Made by a program: the position numbers and the translations under genes. 64,000 nucleotides of DNA from Clostridiales bacterium UBA6114. Lineage in GTDB: Bacteria; Bacillota; Clostridia; Oscillospirales; Butyricicoccaceae. This document shows, in pieces, positions 29,542 through 37,298 of the stretch. The stretch is from contig DIWE01000011.1 of the NCBI GenBank assembly GCA_002423435.1, forward strand, positions 1 through 64,000, written 5' to 3'. The notes beneath the pieces were generated by a model. The model did not search any database. It was not told the DNA's origin and saw nothing but the letters and a program-made list of their open reading frames with translations. The stretch's first letter is position 1, and each line of letters begins with the position of its first letter.

Positions 29542-30354
29542 TTACCTTCTTATTCCCGACAGCCCCTTTAAAAAAACGGCTGTCTCGGGAAGCGTCTTAT
29601 AAGGATCGCCGCACACCGCGCATTCAAGATTCAGAAAGCCGTCGTAGCCCGTTTCCCGAAGCGCCGAAAGGCACGCGCCCCAGTCGATGCTCCCGTAACC
29701 GGGGAGAAGCCTGTTGCTGTCCGCAATATGGACGTGGCGAATAAGGCTCCCGGCCGCGCGGATGCTCCCGACAAGATCCCGCTCCTCGATGCACATGTGG
29801 AAGAAATCGAGCAATAATCCCGTGTTTGGCCGGTTCAGCTTTCCGAGAAGCTCGACGCAATCGCGCACGCAATTTAAATAAGGGCTCTCGTACCGGTTGA
29901 TCGGCTCGATGAGCACCGCGGCGCCGCTGCCCGCCGCCACGGCCGCGACCGCCCCATACGTTTCCAGAAAATCGGCTTCCTGCCGCGCGTTCATTTTCCG
30001 GTAAGGAGTAAAAAGCGGAAGCGGGTTTTGCGCGCCGTACTGAAATTCCAGCTCCGTCACGGCGCCGAGCCTCGCGCAGACGGCGGCGGCATCGCTGTAA
30101 AGCCTGAGGGCTTTATCCCGCGCCTGCGGGTCGCCGTCCATCAGGCGCCCGTAGTAGGGATCGGAAAATACGAATTCACATGGAAACACCCCCGTTTTTT
30201 CTTTAAGCTCCAATAACTCCGCAAAAACCTCGTCGGTAAATTCACTGCGCTCCATAAAAACCGCGATTGCATCGTATCCGCAGGAGCGTAGAAACCTTGC
30301 CTTTTCCGTAAGCGTATCTCCCGGGACCATCGGGCTCGAACAGGATAACTTCAT
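29542..30354 (-). CDS. Sugar phosphate isomerase/epimerase, TIM barrel
   Basis: A 270-residue AP-endonuclease-2 / xylose-isomerase-like TIM barrel. Metal-binding residues are plausible in VLIEPINRYES near residue 135 (Glu), LLLDFFHM near 175 (Asp, His), HVHIADSNR near 205 (His) and FLNLECAV near 245 (Glu). Such enzymes isomerise or epimerise ketoses, hydroxypyruvate, inosose or related compounds. GAGGGA precedes the ATG. It lies 92 bp ahead of hyuA in the same direction and may be the operon's first gene. Its real substrate is unknown. Confidence 0.85.
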   Translation of the reverse strand: MKLSCSSPMVPGDTLTEKARFLRSCGYDAIAVFMERSEFTDEVFAELLELKEKTGVFPCEFVFSDPYYGRLMDGDPQARDKALRLYSDAAAVCARLGAVTELEFQYGAQNPLPLFTPYRKMNARQEADFLETYGAVAAVAAGSGAAVLIEPINRYESPYLNCVRDCVELLGKLNRPNTGLLLDFFHMCIEERDLVGSIRAAGSLIRHVHIADSNRLLPGYGSIDWGACLSALRETGYDGFLNLECAVCGDPYKTLPETAVFLKGLSGIRR

Positions 30355-30387
30355 CGTCGTTCCCTCGCCTTATCCGCATATTGCACG

Positions 30388-30440
30388 AAAAAAAGAACAC
30401 CGCCGCAGCAAAAGTCCGCTTAACCGGCCGCCGGCGGTGA
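30388..30440 (-). terminator. Terminator after the YjbQ gene
   Basis: On the minus strand CACCGCCG and CGGCGGTG (30433-30440 and 30399-30406) form a stem followed by TTCTTTTTTT. It separates the YjbQ/TPI-like pair from the downstream isomerase-hydantoinase operon. Confidence 0.72.
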
Positions 30441-30450
30441 GGTCCGGGGC

Positions 30451-30948
30451 CTATTCGCCTAAAATATGTATTCTGACCGTCCGCGTTCTGGCGCGCACGC
30501 TGTCCAGGTCGCCGAAATAGACCCGGCCGAACTCGCCCAGAATGATCTCGCCGTCTAAAACGGGGATCGTCTCCGAGCGCCCCAGAAGGCAGGACTTGAT
30601 ATGCCCGTCCGTATTAAGCCCCCATTCCGGCTTTTCATCCCGCAGGGAGACCGCATTTTTGATGTGGACCGGGCCGGGGTGGAGGTACTGCCCCTCGTGG
30701 GTGCAGGGAGGGATAATTTTGCCGAGCGCATTGAGCGTGTCCTGCAGAATCAGCTGCATGTTCCAGTACGTCACGTCCTCGGACTCCTCCTGAATAAACA
30801 CGCAGCAGCTCGTGTGCTGGGAATATACCACGGCGATCCCGTTTTGAATGCCGCTTTGCTTTACCGCTTCCCTCAAACGGTCGGTCACATCGATGAACAG
30901 AGGCCGTGCCTCCGTTTGTACATCGAACACATGGTGCTGATTGATCAT
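30451..30948 (-). CDS. YjbQ-family protein (UPF0047)
   Basis: A 165-residue member of the YjbQ/UPF0047 family, of poorly known function; some have weak thiamine-phosphate synthase activity. Metal-binding blocks are typical: SQHTSCCVFIQEE near residue 45, HIKNAVSL near 93, and a closing GEIILGEFGRVYFGD segment. The ATG at 30948 is chosen because GGAAAGGA sits 12 nucleotides upstream; an in-frame ATG at 30960 touches that site. The upstream 135 bp is the interspersed repeat described at 30952-31086, which provides this ribosome binding site. It follows the TPI-like gene, with which it is probably co-transcribed. Confidence 0.82.
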   Translation of the reverse strand: MINQHHVFDVQTEARPLFIDVTDRLREAVKQSGIQNGIAVVYSQHTSCCVFIQEESEDVTYWNMQLILQDTLNALGKIIPPCTHEGQYLHPGPVHIKNAVSLRDEKPEWGLNTDGHIKSCLLGRSETIPVLDGEIILGEFGRVYFGDLDSVRARTRTVRIHILGE

Positions 30949-30951
30949 ATG

Positions 30952-31086
30952 TATGAACATTCCTTTCCGCTTAGCTTTTTGGCACAAAACGACCGTGAAA
31001 AAGGAATGGTCATATTGTGCATGTGCTGCGGTTGCCCGAAGGGCGTTAAGTACGCACGTAAGTCCTGTGGTTTGGATTCTTTCAAG
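30952..31086 (-). repeat. Interspersed palindromic repeat, copy A
   Basis: Fills the gap between the TPI-like and YjbQ genes. It is clearly similar (about three quarters identical by eye) to 42618-42754. Conserved blocks are TTGAAAGAATYCAAAC, TTAACGCCC and CACATGCACAATATGACC. A 61-nt imperfect palindrome at 30953-31013 has arms ATGACCATTCC and GGAATGTTCAT around a TTTTG-TGC-CAAAA tip. The right arm carries the downstream gene's ribosome binding site, so folding would hide it. A 25-codon frame (31022 to 30945) ends in an ATGA overlap with the YjbQ start. Confidence 0.85.
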
Positions 31087-31096
31087 CTTGCACTCC

Positions 31097-31846
31097 TTAC
31101 GTCGTAACCGTTTCAGGATATTTGCAGATTTCCGCATCGCCCCGGCGCCGTTCGTCCCACGCCATGCGGACCGCGCGTATCATTTTTTCCACCGCCAGAT
31201 GCGGGTCCGCGGCCTTGTAGATCGCGCTTGTCGAGCCGGTCGCCCGGGCGCCCGCCCTGATGATGTTGTACACGTCCGTCTCGTCGCGGATGCCCGCGCC
31301 GTGCAGGACGATCATGCCCGGTACCAGCGCCTGTATGGCGCGATCGGCCGACGCAATCGCGTTTAGGTCGTGTGTTTTCCCGTTCGACATGGCGATCATG
31401 TCCGTCGACTCCTTCAATACGGCGTCGGCGCCCAGGCAGGCCACCGCCATACAGCCCTCCAGGGAATCCGCGCAGACCATGCTGTAGAGTCCGACCTCCT
31501 TGCAGCGCCTGATGGCTCGGTCGAGCTGGCCGAGGGTCATCTGCCTCTCCGCGTGATTTAGGAGCGTGCCCTGCGCGCCCGCATCCCTGACCGCCTCCGG
31601 CAAAACGCCGCCCAGACCCCGGCCGGGGTAAAGGCCGTCTACATGCTGGGAAAACACGTGAATATGCTTCGTCGCCTCCGCAATCGGCCGGATGTCGGTG
31701 TACTGCGCTGAAAATATAATCTCAACCTGATACTTTTCCGACAGCCCGTCTGCAAGAACCGCCATTTTTACCGCTTCCTTGCCGTATGTATACAGCTTTG
31801 GCCCGATCTCAAAAATCGGAGCATCCTCACGAAACAACCTAAACAT
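31097..31846 (-). CDS. Archaeal-type triose-phosphate-isomerase-like protein
   Basis: A 249-residue TIM-barrel protein closest in pattern to the short archaeal triose-phosphate isomerases. The lysine of FEIGPKLYTYG stands where archaeal enzymes have N-x-K, though the Asn is replaced. The catalytic His is in LLNHAERQM near residue 104, and the Glu in AVLKESTDM near 150. HGAGIRDETDV matches the phosphate-loop region. The ATG at 31846 has GAAGGAAAG upstream; a longer frame upstream lacks a site. It is divergent from an FGGY kinase. It may isomerise triose or tetrulose phosphates, as the TPI homologue EryH does in erythritol catabolism; this is inference. Confidence 0.78.
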   Translation of the reverse strand: MFRLFREDAPIFEIGPKLYTYGKEAVKMAVLADGLSEKYQVEIIFSAQYTDIRPIAEATKHIHVFSQHVDGLYPGRGLGGVLPEAVRDAGAQGTLLNHAERQMTLGQLDRAIRRCKEVGLYSMVCADSLEGCMAVACLGADAVLKESTDMIAMSNGKTHDLNAIASADRAIQALVPGMIVLHGAGIRDETDVYNIIRAGARATGSTSAIYKAADPHLAVEKMIRAVRMAWDERRRGDAEICKYPETVTT

Positions 31847-31931
31847 ATTCTTTCCTTCACCAATCGTCATTGATTGCCATGCCGCGCATGGGAGCATCGG
31901 AATCCGTTGCCGTTCCAATGGATTTTAACAA

Positions 31932-31960
31932 ATTATAACATATTGAAACATGACAGTCAA
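31932..31960 (-). promoter_or_regulatory. Promoter of the TPI-like/YjbQ operon
   Basis: On the minus strand TTGACT (31960-31955) and TATAAT (31937-31932) are spaced by 17 nt, about 85 nt before the TPI-like start. Confidence 0.78.
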
Positions 31961-31990
31961 GATTTCATCTCCAAAAAATTGATTTATTTA

Positions 31991-32038
31991 ACAAATTTGT
32001 GATATATACTGTTAAATTAGTGTTAAATTTCAAATTTG
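31991..32038. promoter_or_regulatory. Palindromes in the divergent kinase/TPI region
   Basis: ACAAATTTGT (31991-32000) is a perfect 10-bp palindrome, and CAAATTTG recurs at 32031-32038. Between them GTTAAATT occurs twice. They sit between two opposing promoters and may bind the nearby DeoR-type regulator. Confidence 0.45.
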
Positions 32039-32040
32039 TT

Positions 32041-32069
32041 TTGATTTCCGGTGTGATATATGTTATAAT
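32041..32069 (+). promoter_or_regulatory. Promoter of the FGGY kinase gene
   Basis: TTGATT (32041-32046) and TATAAT (32064-32069) are 17 nt apart, about 40 nt upstream of the kinase start. Confidence 0.75.
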
Positions 32070-32110
32070 ACAGTAAAATTTTGACGATTATATCAATCGA
32101 GGAGAAAAAG

Positions 32111-33592
32111 ATGCGATATATTGCGATCGATCTGGGCACTACTAACATTAAAGCCGCAATTTTCGACAATAATATTCAGCTTTTATCACAATGCTCCCGC
32201 CGCGTAAGCTATATAAAACATGACGACGTCGTCGAGTTTGACGCTTTAGGTTATGCCGCGTCCGTATTCGAATTGATCCGCAACGCTTGCGCCGCCTCTA
32301 AAAAAGCACCCGCCGGGGAAGAATATCACATGATATTGACGGGGCAGGCGGAGTCGCTCGTCGTGCTGGGTCCGGACAAAACGCCCCTGTGCCCGGGCAT
32401 CTCCTGGCTGGACATGCGTTCGCGTGCCGAATGCGCAGAGCTCTCCCGCGCATTCCCGAAGGACGCCTGTTTCCCGGTCACAGGACAGCCGGAGATCATA
32501 CCGACATGGCCTGTCACGAAAATCCTCTGGCTCAGGCGCAACAGGCCGGACGTCTTTGCGAAGGCTTTCAAATACCTCCTGATCAAGGATTATGTCGTCT
32601 ATTGTCTGACCGGCCTGTTTGCGGGCGAGTACAGCATCTATAATTTTTCGCACTATTTCGACATCGTACATAAGCGCTACTGGACGGATATTCTCCGCTA
32701 TTGCGGCGTCTCCGCCGATCAGCTTCCAAAGCTGTACCCGCCCTGCCATATAGCGGGTACGCTTTACGCGGATGCCGCCCGGGAGTTGAATCTCCCGGCA
32801 GACACCAAAGTCAATCTCGGCACTCTGGACCATTTTGCCGGCATGATCGGCACCGGCAGCTTTCGGGAGAGCGTTGTCAGCGCGTCTTTGGGCACGGTCC
32901 TTTCGCTGGCGGCCGTTACGGATCAGCGCGCCTTTTTGCAGAATACCGTGCCTGTGCACTGCGGACCGCTTCCGGACAGCTATGTCTATCTCCCCGTCTG
33001 CGAGAGCGGCGGGATAAGCCTTCACTGGTTCGTCGATCAGCTCGGCGGCGGCGAGTCGCTCGCCGAGATCGACAGGCAATGCGCTTTGCAGCCGCGCGCC
33101 GACCACCTGATCTTTCTGCCGTATCTGACGGGCGCGAACGCCCCGGACTATCAGTTAAACGCGCGCGGCGTATTTTACGGGCTTTCCGCCGCGCATAACC
33201 GCTATCAGATGGCGACGGCGGTCATGGAGGGGGTCGCGTGCATGATCCGCAGGAATATCGAGCACTTCGGCGGGGATATCGGCATTCGGCGGATTGTCGT
33301 TACGGGCGGCGGCGCAAAATCCGACCTGTGGTGCCGGCTGATCGCCGACGTCACCGGGCGCGAAATCGCCGTGCCGGCCGACAGCGAAGCGGCATGCCTC
33401 GGCGCGGCCATGATCGGGGCGGTCTGCGAAGGGCGTTATCCCGACTATAAAACCGCCGCCGACGAGTGCGTCACAATGGCGAAGCGCTTTGCGCCGGGCG
33501 CGGATTCCGGCGGGTATTACGAGCGGAAATACCGCTTGTTTGAATATACATACAGCGCCCTGCAGCCCGTGTTTTCGTTTGACGCCGGATAA
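32111..33592 (+). CDS. FGGY-family carbohydrate kinase
   Basis: A 493-residue sugar kinase that transfers phosphate from ATP to a sugar or polyol. The N-terminal ATPase motif is IDLGTTNIKAAIFD near residue 4; GQAESLVVL near 80 and GISWLDMR near 100 belong to the substrate site; LGTLDHFAG near 235 supplies the catalytic Asp; and VVTGGGAKSDLWCRLIADVTGR near 400 is the second FGGY signature. The ATG at 32111 follows GAGGAG. It is divergent from the TPI-like gene and followed by a DeoR regulator. A kinase, a TPI-like isomerase and a DeoR regulator together recall tetritol-type catabolic loci. Confidence 0.92.
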   Translation: MRYIAIDLGTTNIKAAIFDNNIQLLSQCSRRVSYIKHDDVVEFDALGYAASVFELIRNACAASKKAPAGEEYHMILTGQAESLVVLGPDKTPLCPGISWLDMRSRAECAELSRAFPKDACFPVTGQPEIIPTWPVTKILWLRRNRPDVFAKAFKYLLIKDYVVYCLTGLFAGEYSIYNFSHYFDIVHKRYWTDILRYCGVSADQLPKLYPPCHIAGTLYADAARELNLPADTKVNLGTLDHFAGMIGTGSFRESVVSASLGTVLSLAAVTDQRAFLQNTVPVHCGPLPDSYVYLPVCESGGISLHWFVDQLGGGESLAEIDRQCALQPRADHLIFLPYLTGANAPDYQLNARGVFYGLSAAHNRYQMATAVMEGVACMIRRNIEHFGGDIGIRRIVVTGGGAKSDLWCRLIADVTGREIAVPADSEAACLGAAMIGAVCEGRYPDYKTAADECVTMAKRFAPGADSGGYYERKYRLFEYTYSALQPVFSFDAG

Positions 33593-33649
33593 GGCCGTTT
33601 CTCCGCAAACGGGCAATTGGCGCTATAGAGTCCAAAAGGCAGCAATCAG

Positions 33650-33658
33650 TGGTATAAT
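33650..33658 (+). promoter_or_regulatory. Extended -10 promoter for the DeoR gene
   Basis: TGGTATAAT lies 57 nt upstream of the DeoR start. No clear -35 is visible. Confidence 0.5.
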
Positions 33659-33714
33659 GGTACAAAAAATGAGAAAAGGATGATCTGCCTGCAAAACGGC
33701 AGACGTATCGTGAT

Positions 33715-34464
33715 ATGAAAGAATTTCGAAGAGAAAAGATAAAAAATTATATTATGGAGCGAAAACTCGTGACGATCCCCGATTTGTGCAGCCTGTGCCC
33801 CGACGTGTCCGTCATGACCATCCACCGCGACTTAGACGTGCTGGCAAAAGACGGGCATGTGATGAAGATCCGCGGCGGGGCGCGCGCGATCGACGCCTCC
33901 ATGGAATCGCGGTTTGACGAACGCCAGCAGGAAAACCACGCCGCGAAGCTGGCTATTGCGAAAAAGGTGGTCGGGATGCTCAGCCCGGGGGCCTCGGTCT
34001 TTATGGACGCCGGCACGACCAATTTGATCGTGGCCCAGAACATGCCCGATATCGATATGCACATCTTCACGGTCGGACCCAATATCGCGCTGGAGCTTTT
34101 GCATGTGCAAAAGCCTTCCATCACGGTCTGCGGCGGCAACCTCCACCGCCAGCATATCATGGTCGACGGCTATTCCACGCTGGATATGCTCAAAAAAATC
34201 AATTTTGACATCGCGCTGATGGGCGCGTCCGGCTTTTCCCCGGAATGCGGCTTTACCTGCGGCGTGGAAAGCCAGATGATGGTAAAACAGCTGGCTATCC
34301 AGCGCGCCCGGAAGGTGTTCGTCCTGATGGACCATTCGAAGCTGAACCATACCCTGCCGTTTACCTTCGGCAGGCTCGAGGATGTCGACTATCTGGTGAC
34401 CGATCAGGAATTGCCGCCGGATATCCTGAGCGCGGTGGCGCAGTGCGGCGTCACCGTTCTGTGA
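33715..34464 (+). CDS. DeoR/GlpR-family transcriptional regulator
   Basis: A 249-residue sugar-responsive repressor. The N-terminal winged helix (about 1-57) includes VSVMTIHRDLDVLAKDG, the family recognition helix. The DeoRC sensor domain follows, with SVFMDAGTTNLIVAQNM near residue 97 and DIALMGASGF near 163, which binds sugar phosphates. No good ribosome binding site is seen before the ATG, so the start is less certain than others. It lies after the FGGY kinase and likely controls the kinase/TPI-like divergent region. A bidirectional terminator follows. Confidence 0.9.
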   Translation: MKEFRREKIKNYIMERKLVTIPDLCSLCPDVSVMTIHRDLDVLAKDGHVMKIRGGARAIDASMESRFDERQQENHAAKLAIAKKVVGMLSPGASVFMDAGTTNLIVAQNMPDIDMHIFTVGPNIALELLHVQKPSITVCGGNLHRQHIMVDGYSTLDMLKKINFDIALMGASGFSPECGFTCGVESQMMVKQLAIQRARKVFVLMDHSKLNHTLPFTFGRLEDVDYLVTDQELPPDILSAVAQCGVTVL

Positions 34465-34484
34465 CGGGGCCATGCCCGCTAAAA

Positions 34485-34519
34485 AATAAAAAGACGCCCG
34501 ACCAGGGCGTCTTTTTATT
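34485..34519. terminator. Bidirectional terminator between DeoR and LacI genes
   Basis: AATAAAAAGACGCCC (34485-34499) pairs with GGGCGTCTTTTTATT (34505-34519). The upstream flank from 34472 is identical for 23 nt to that of the terminator near 48.85 kb. Confidence 0.9.
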
Positions 34520-34546
34520 TTTCAAGCGTTTATTGCTTAAGGTGTC

Positions 34547-35587
34547 TTATACGATTACCGTCATATAGCCTTCGGGGGCGTCGGGCGTAGTGCTCTTTCC
34601 TTTTACCAACGTGACTTTGTATACCACCCGCCTTTTGCGATGACCGGGATGGGCGATGCGGTCAAGGAGCATCGAAACCGCGCTGTCCGCTTCGGCCTGG
34701 ATAGCCTGGGCAACGGTGGTAATGCTGGGGCTGTAAGTACTCAGCATCGAAATGCCGTTAAAGCCGCTCACCGCCATGTCATCCGGTATTTTTATGCCCC
34801 TCTCAAGCAGGAATTTCATGCATCCGATGGCGATATCGTCTGTTGCGCATACAACGGCGTCGGGCGTGTCGGCAATGGAAAGAAACTTGCGCATGGCCAT
34901 ATAACCGGTATAGTGATGGTTGTGTTCGCCGTAGAACACATGGTCCGGGTTGAAATCCAGGCCGGCCTTTTCGAGCGCCGTACGATAGGCGTTGAATTTT
35001 TCTTTTGTGAACACGCTGTTCATGGCACCGCTTGCAAAGGCAAGCTTTTTCTTTCCGGTCTCGATTATGTGGGTGGTTACCTGAAAGATACCGTCGAAGG
35101 CATCGACGTACACATTGTCGAAACGGTTATTTTCAGGGTCGGAGGTGATGAGCACCATCGGCAGAATCTTCTGCGCATCCGCAAGCACTTCGTTTGTGTC
35201 CGGCCCATCCAAAAAGCATACGATCACCCCGTCATACCTGCATTGGGAAACATGCCTTAAGTGTTCTTTCAGCATATTGGGATCGAATTCCGTCGTGTAG
35301 AGGTTGACCATATAACCCTTGGGCAGTATGGCGTTTCTTATGGTGGAATAAAGATCGATGTAGTACAGGTTCATCAGAGAAGGCATGATCAGCCCTATGG
35401 TATTTGTCTTGTGCCCCCGCAAATTGGACGCCAGCATGTTGGGCCGGTAATCCACCTCGTTGATGGCCTCTTCGATTTTTCTGCGAGTCACCTCGCGCAG
35501 TAATTCGGGCGAATTAAAATATCTGGATACGGATGCCGGTGAAACGCCGGCCGCTTTGGCGACGTCGTTTATTTTGATATGACTCAC
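34547..35587 (-). CDS. LacI-family transcriptional regulator
   Basis: A 346-residue LacI repressor. Residues 4-25 form the helix-turn-helix (INDVAKAAGVSPASVSRYFN), followed by the hinge and a periplasmic-binding-like sensor domain, with GLIMPSLMNLYY near residue 66 and AVSGFNGIS near 270. The start is GTG, after GGAGAA. The gene is divergent from the large catabolic operon starting at 36013, and the gap holds three LacI-type palindromes, so it probably represses that operon and itself. A similar palindrome overlaps the hyuA promoter at 59.6 kb. Confidence 0.92.
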   Translation of the reverse strand: MSHIKINDVAKAAGVSPASVSRYFNSPELLREVTRRKIEEAINEVDYRPNMLASNLRGHKTNTIGLIMPSLMNLYYIDLYSTIRNAILPKGYMVNLYTTEFDPNMLKEHLRHVSQCRYDGVIVCFLDGPDTNEVLADAQKILPMVLITSDPENNRFDNVYVDAFDGIFQVTTHIIETGKKKLAFASGAMNSVFTKEKFNAYRTALEKAGLDFNPDHVFYGEHNHHYTGYMAMRKFLSIADTPDAVVCATDDIAIGCMKFLLERGIKIPDDMAVSGFNGISMLSTYSPSITTVAQAIQAEADSAVSMLLDRIAHPGHRKRRVVYKVTLVKGKSTTPDAPEGYMTVIV

Positions 35588-35679
35588 AATTTTTTCTCCT
35601 TCATGAATCTGTTGCGATTCTTATCTGCATATCGAATCCTCTAAAATGATTACATTTATAAAAAAGATATATTATTTCT

Positions 35680-35692
35680 GAAAACGATTTTC
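35680..35692. promoter_or_regulatory. LacI-type operator O1
   Basis: GAAAACGATTTTC is an odd-length palindrome with central CG/GA, about 90 bp upstream of the lacI-like gene's start, consistent with autoregulation. Confidence 0.5.
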
Positions 35693-35762
35693 CATATAAA
35701 TAGAGTAGTCGTTTAAGTTATATTTGTCAAGCATGAAAAATATATCAAATTAGCCCTATGGA

Positions 35763-35774
35763 AAACAATCGTTT
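35763..35774. promoter_or_regulatory. LacI-type operator O2
   Basis: AAACAATCGTTT differs by one base from the perfect palindrome AAACGATCGTTT at 59593-59604. It lies just upstream of the operon's -35 box. Confidence 0.55.
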
Positions 35775-35788
35775 TGTATAAATTAGTA

Positions 35789-35816
35789 TTGACTTTGGAT
35801 TTTGGCATGGTATAAT
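35789..35816 (+). promoter_or_regulatory. Promoter of the 36-49 kb catabolic operon
   Basis: TTGACT (35789-35794) and TATAAT (35811-35816) are spaced by 16 nt. The transcript would start near 35823, directly at operator O3, leaving a leader of about 190 nt. Confidence 0.8.
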
Positions 35817-35824
35817 ATAACAAA

Positions 35825-35840
35825 CTGAAAACGTTTTCAG
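35825..35840. promoter_or_regulatory. LacI-type operator O3, perfect palindrome
   Basis: CTGAAAACGTTTTCAG is a perfect 16-bp palindrome with a central CG, the LacI/CcpA-family pattern. It starts nine nucleotides after the -10 box, where a bound repressor would block initiation. Confidence 0.75.
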
Positions 35841-36012
35841 AAATAAATTCAATTATAAAGCAGACGAGACATACGCCGCCCATATTTTGGGATTTTTTGT
35901 TAAAACGGTCTCCGGGCGATTCATACAAGGCGAAACAGCGAATCCATTGCCATAAATGATATTGCGCTTTAAGTGCAATATCATTTAAATAAAATTTTTA
36001 CAGGAGGAAAAA

Positions 36013-36381
36013 ATGAAAACTATCATCGACGCGATCAACTGGGACGATTTGGAATGGGAGACTGTGAGACCTGGACTGCGCCGCAAAACCTACCACGGGC
36101 AAAATGTTACCATTACTTACAACGAAGCGCTTCCGGGCATGGAACTGTTTCCGCATTCTCATGTCCATGAACAGCTTGTTTACTGGCTTTCGGGCAGCAG
36201 CAATTTCACTGTTGACGGGGTGGTATATCCGATGAAGGCCGGCAGCGTTATGGCTATTCCGCCGAATGTCCAGCACTTCGGCAATACGACCGGCAACGAA
36301 CCGGCCGTAAACATCGACGTATTCGTGCCGATCCGTCCTGAATACAAGGCGAGCAAAAGAAAGTCAATGGATCAAAAATAA
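36013..36381 (+). CDS. Cupin-domain protein
   Basis: A 122-residue single-domain cupin. Metal ligands fit motif 1 (FPHSHVHEQLVYWLSG, two His and a Glu near residues 52-58) and motif 2 (PPNVQHFGN, His near 92). Small cupins of this kind isomerise or lactonise sugar acids, KdgF being a known example, or only bind sugars. AGGAGG precedes the ATG. It is the first gene of the operon controlled from 35.8 kb and precedes the aldolase by 32 bp, so its likely role is preparing the keto-sugar acid substrate. Confidence 0.85.
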   Translation: MKTIIDAINWDDLEWETVRPGLRRKTYHGQNVTITYNEALPGMELFPHSHVHEQLVYWLSGSSNFTVDGVVYPMKAGSVMAIPPNVQHFGNTTGNEPAVNIDVFVPIRPEYKASKRKSMDQK

Positions 36382-36413
36382 TAGTTATCACGAAATCAGA
36401 AAGGAAACCTTTA

Positions 36414-37211
36414 ATGAAACTGAACGGCCAGAAAACAATGAAGCAGCGCCTGAATGAAGGGGAATTCCTGTTCGGCACATTCTATAAGTTCTGCAACCCG
36501 CAGCTTGTTGAAATGCTTGGCTATGCAGGCATGGATTTTGTCCTGATTGACGGTGAACACTCCGATTACAGCTATCGTGATTTTCAGGATATGATCCGGG
36601 TGGCAAACGGTGTCGGGTTGAATGCGGTTGTCCGCGTTCCTTCTTCCGCGGAGGAGCACATCCTGCATGCGGCGGACGCGGGAGCGCAGGGCGTCCAGAT
36701 CCCGAGCATGGACACGGTGGAAGAGGCCTTCAAAGCCACAAAGCATATGCGCTATTATCCCATCGGAGACAGAGGCTTCGGACTGACGACGCGCGCGGCG
36801 AGGTATAGCTTTTGCGATGCGCAGGAGTACATGGACTACGTGAATAAGGATCTGTTATCCGTCGTTATGGTGGAGAATCTTTACATGGCCGATCACGTAA
36901 AGGAACTGTGTGAGATTCCATTTATTGATGTGTTGTTTATAGGCCCGGGGGATCTCAGCCAGGCTTGCGGCGTTCCCGGACAGACCAGCCATCCGAAGGT
37001 CCTGGAGGTTGCCAAGAAAATTTGCGACGGCGCGCTGGCCGGGGGCAAAAAAGTCGGCGTCTACGCCGCGACACTTGAGGATGTGGACCGTTATATGAGC
37101 TGGGGCGTACAATACATAGCGCATAGCGCGGAACTGAACATGATCGCAGGCAAGTTTAAGCAGGTGGTAGGGGATCTTCATGCACTGCGCGAAAAACATT
37201 CAAAAAAATAA
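36414..37211 (+). CDS. HpcH/HpaI-family aldolase
   Basis: A 265-residue class II pyruvate aldolase. The barrel pattern is clear: FGTFYKFCNPQLVEMLGYAG near residue 19, DFVLIDGEHSDYS near 41, RVPS near 80, GAQGVQIPSMDTVEEA near 98 and FIGPGDLSQACG near 180. The usual metal ligands Glu and Asp are in MVENL near 155 and GPGDLS. These enzymes split 2-keto-3-deoxy sugar acids to pyruvate plus an aldehyde such as lactaldehyde or tartronate semialdehyde. It is the second gene of the operon, and with the dehydrogenases it suggests sugar-acid catabolism. Confidence 0.9.
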   Translation: MKLNGQKTMKQRLNEGEFLFGTFYKFCNPQLVEMLGYAGMDFVLIDGEHSDYSYRDFQDMIRVANGVGLNAVVRVPSSAEEHILHAADAGAQGVQIPSMDTVEEAFKATKHMRYYPIGDRGFGLTTRAARYSFCDAQEYMDYVNKDLLSVVMVENLYMADHVKELCEIPFIDVLFIGPGDLSQACGVPGQTSHPKVLEVAKKICDGALAGGKKVGVYAATLEDVDRYMSWGVQYIAHSAELNMIAGKFKQVVGDLHALREKHSKK

Positions 37212-37298
37212 GGGGTCCGCAGTGGCCCGGCAATTGCCATAATCGCGCTCACAGAAACTTGGCGGGAACAGCAAAATTATAATAAGGAGGAAACGTAC

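Noticed and set aside
30601..31366. Frames with the peptides DHSFF..VVLCQKA or AFWHKTT around the repeat copies
   Set aside because: They arise from the palindromic element in several frames and both strands; the DNA palindrome explains their similarity better than a protein would.
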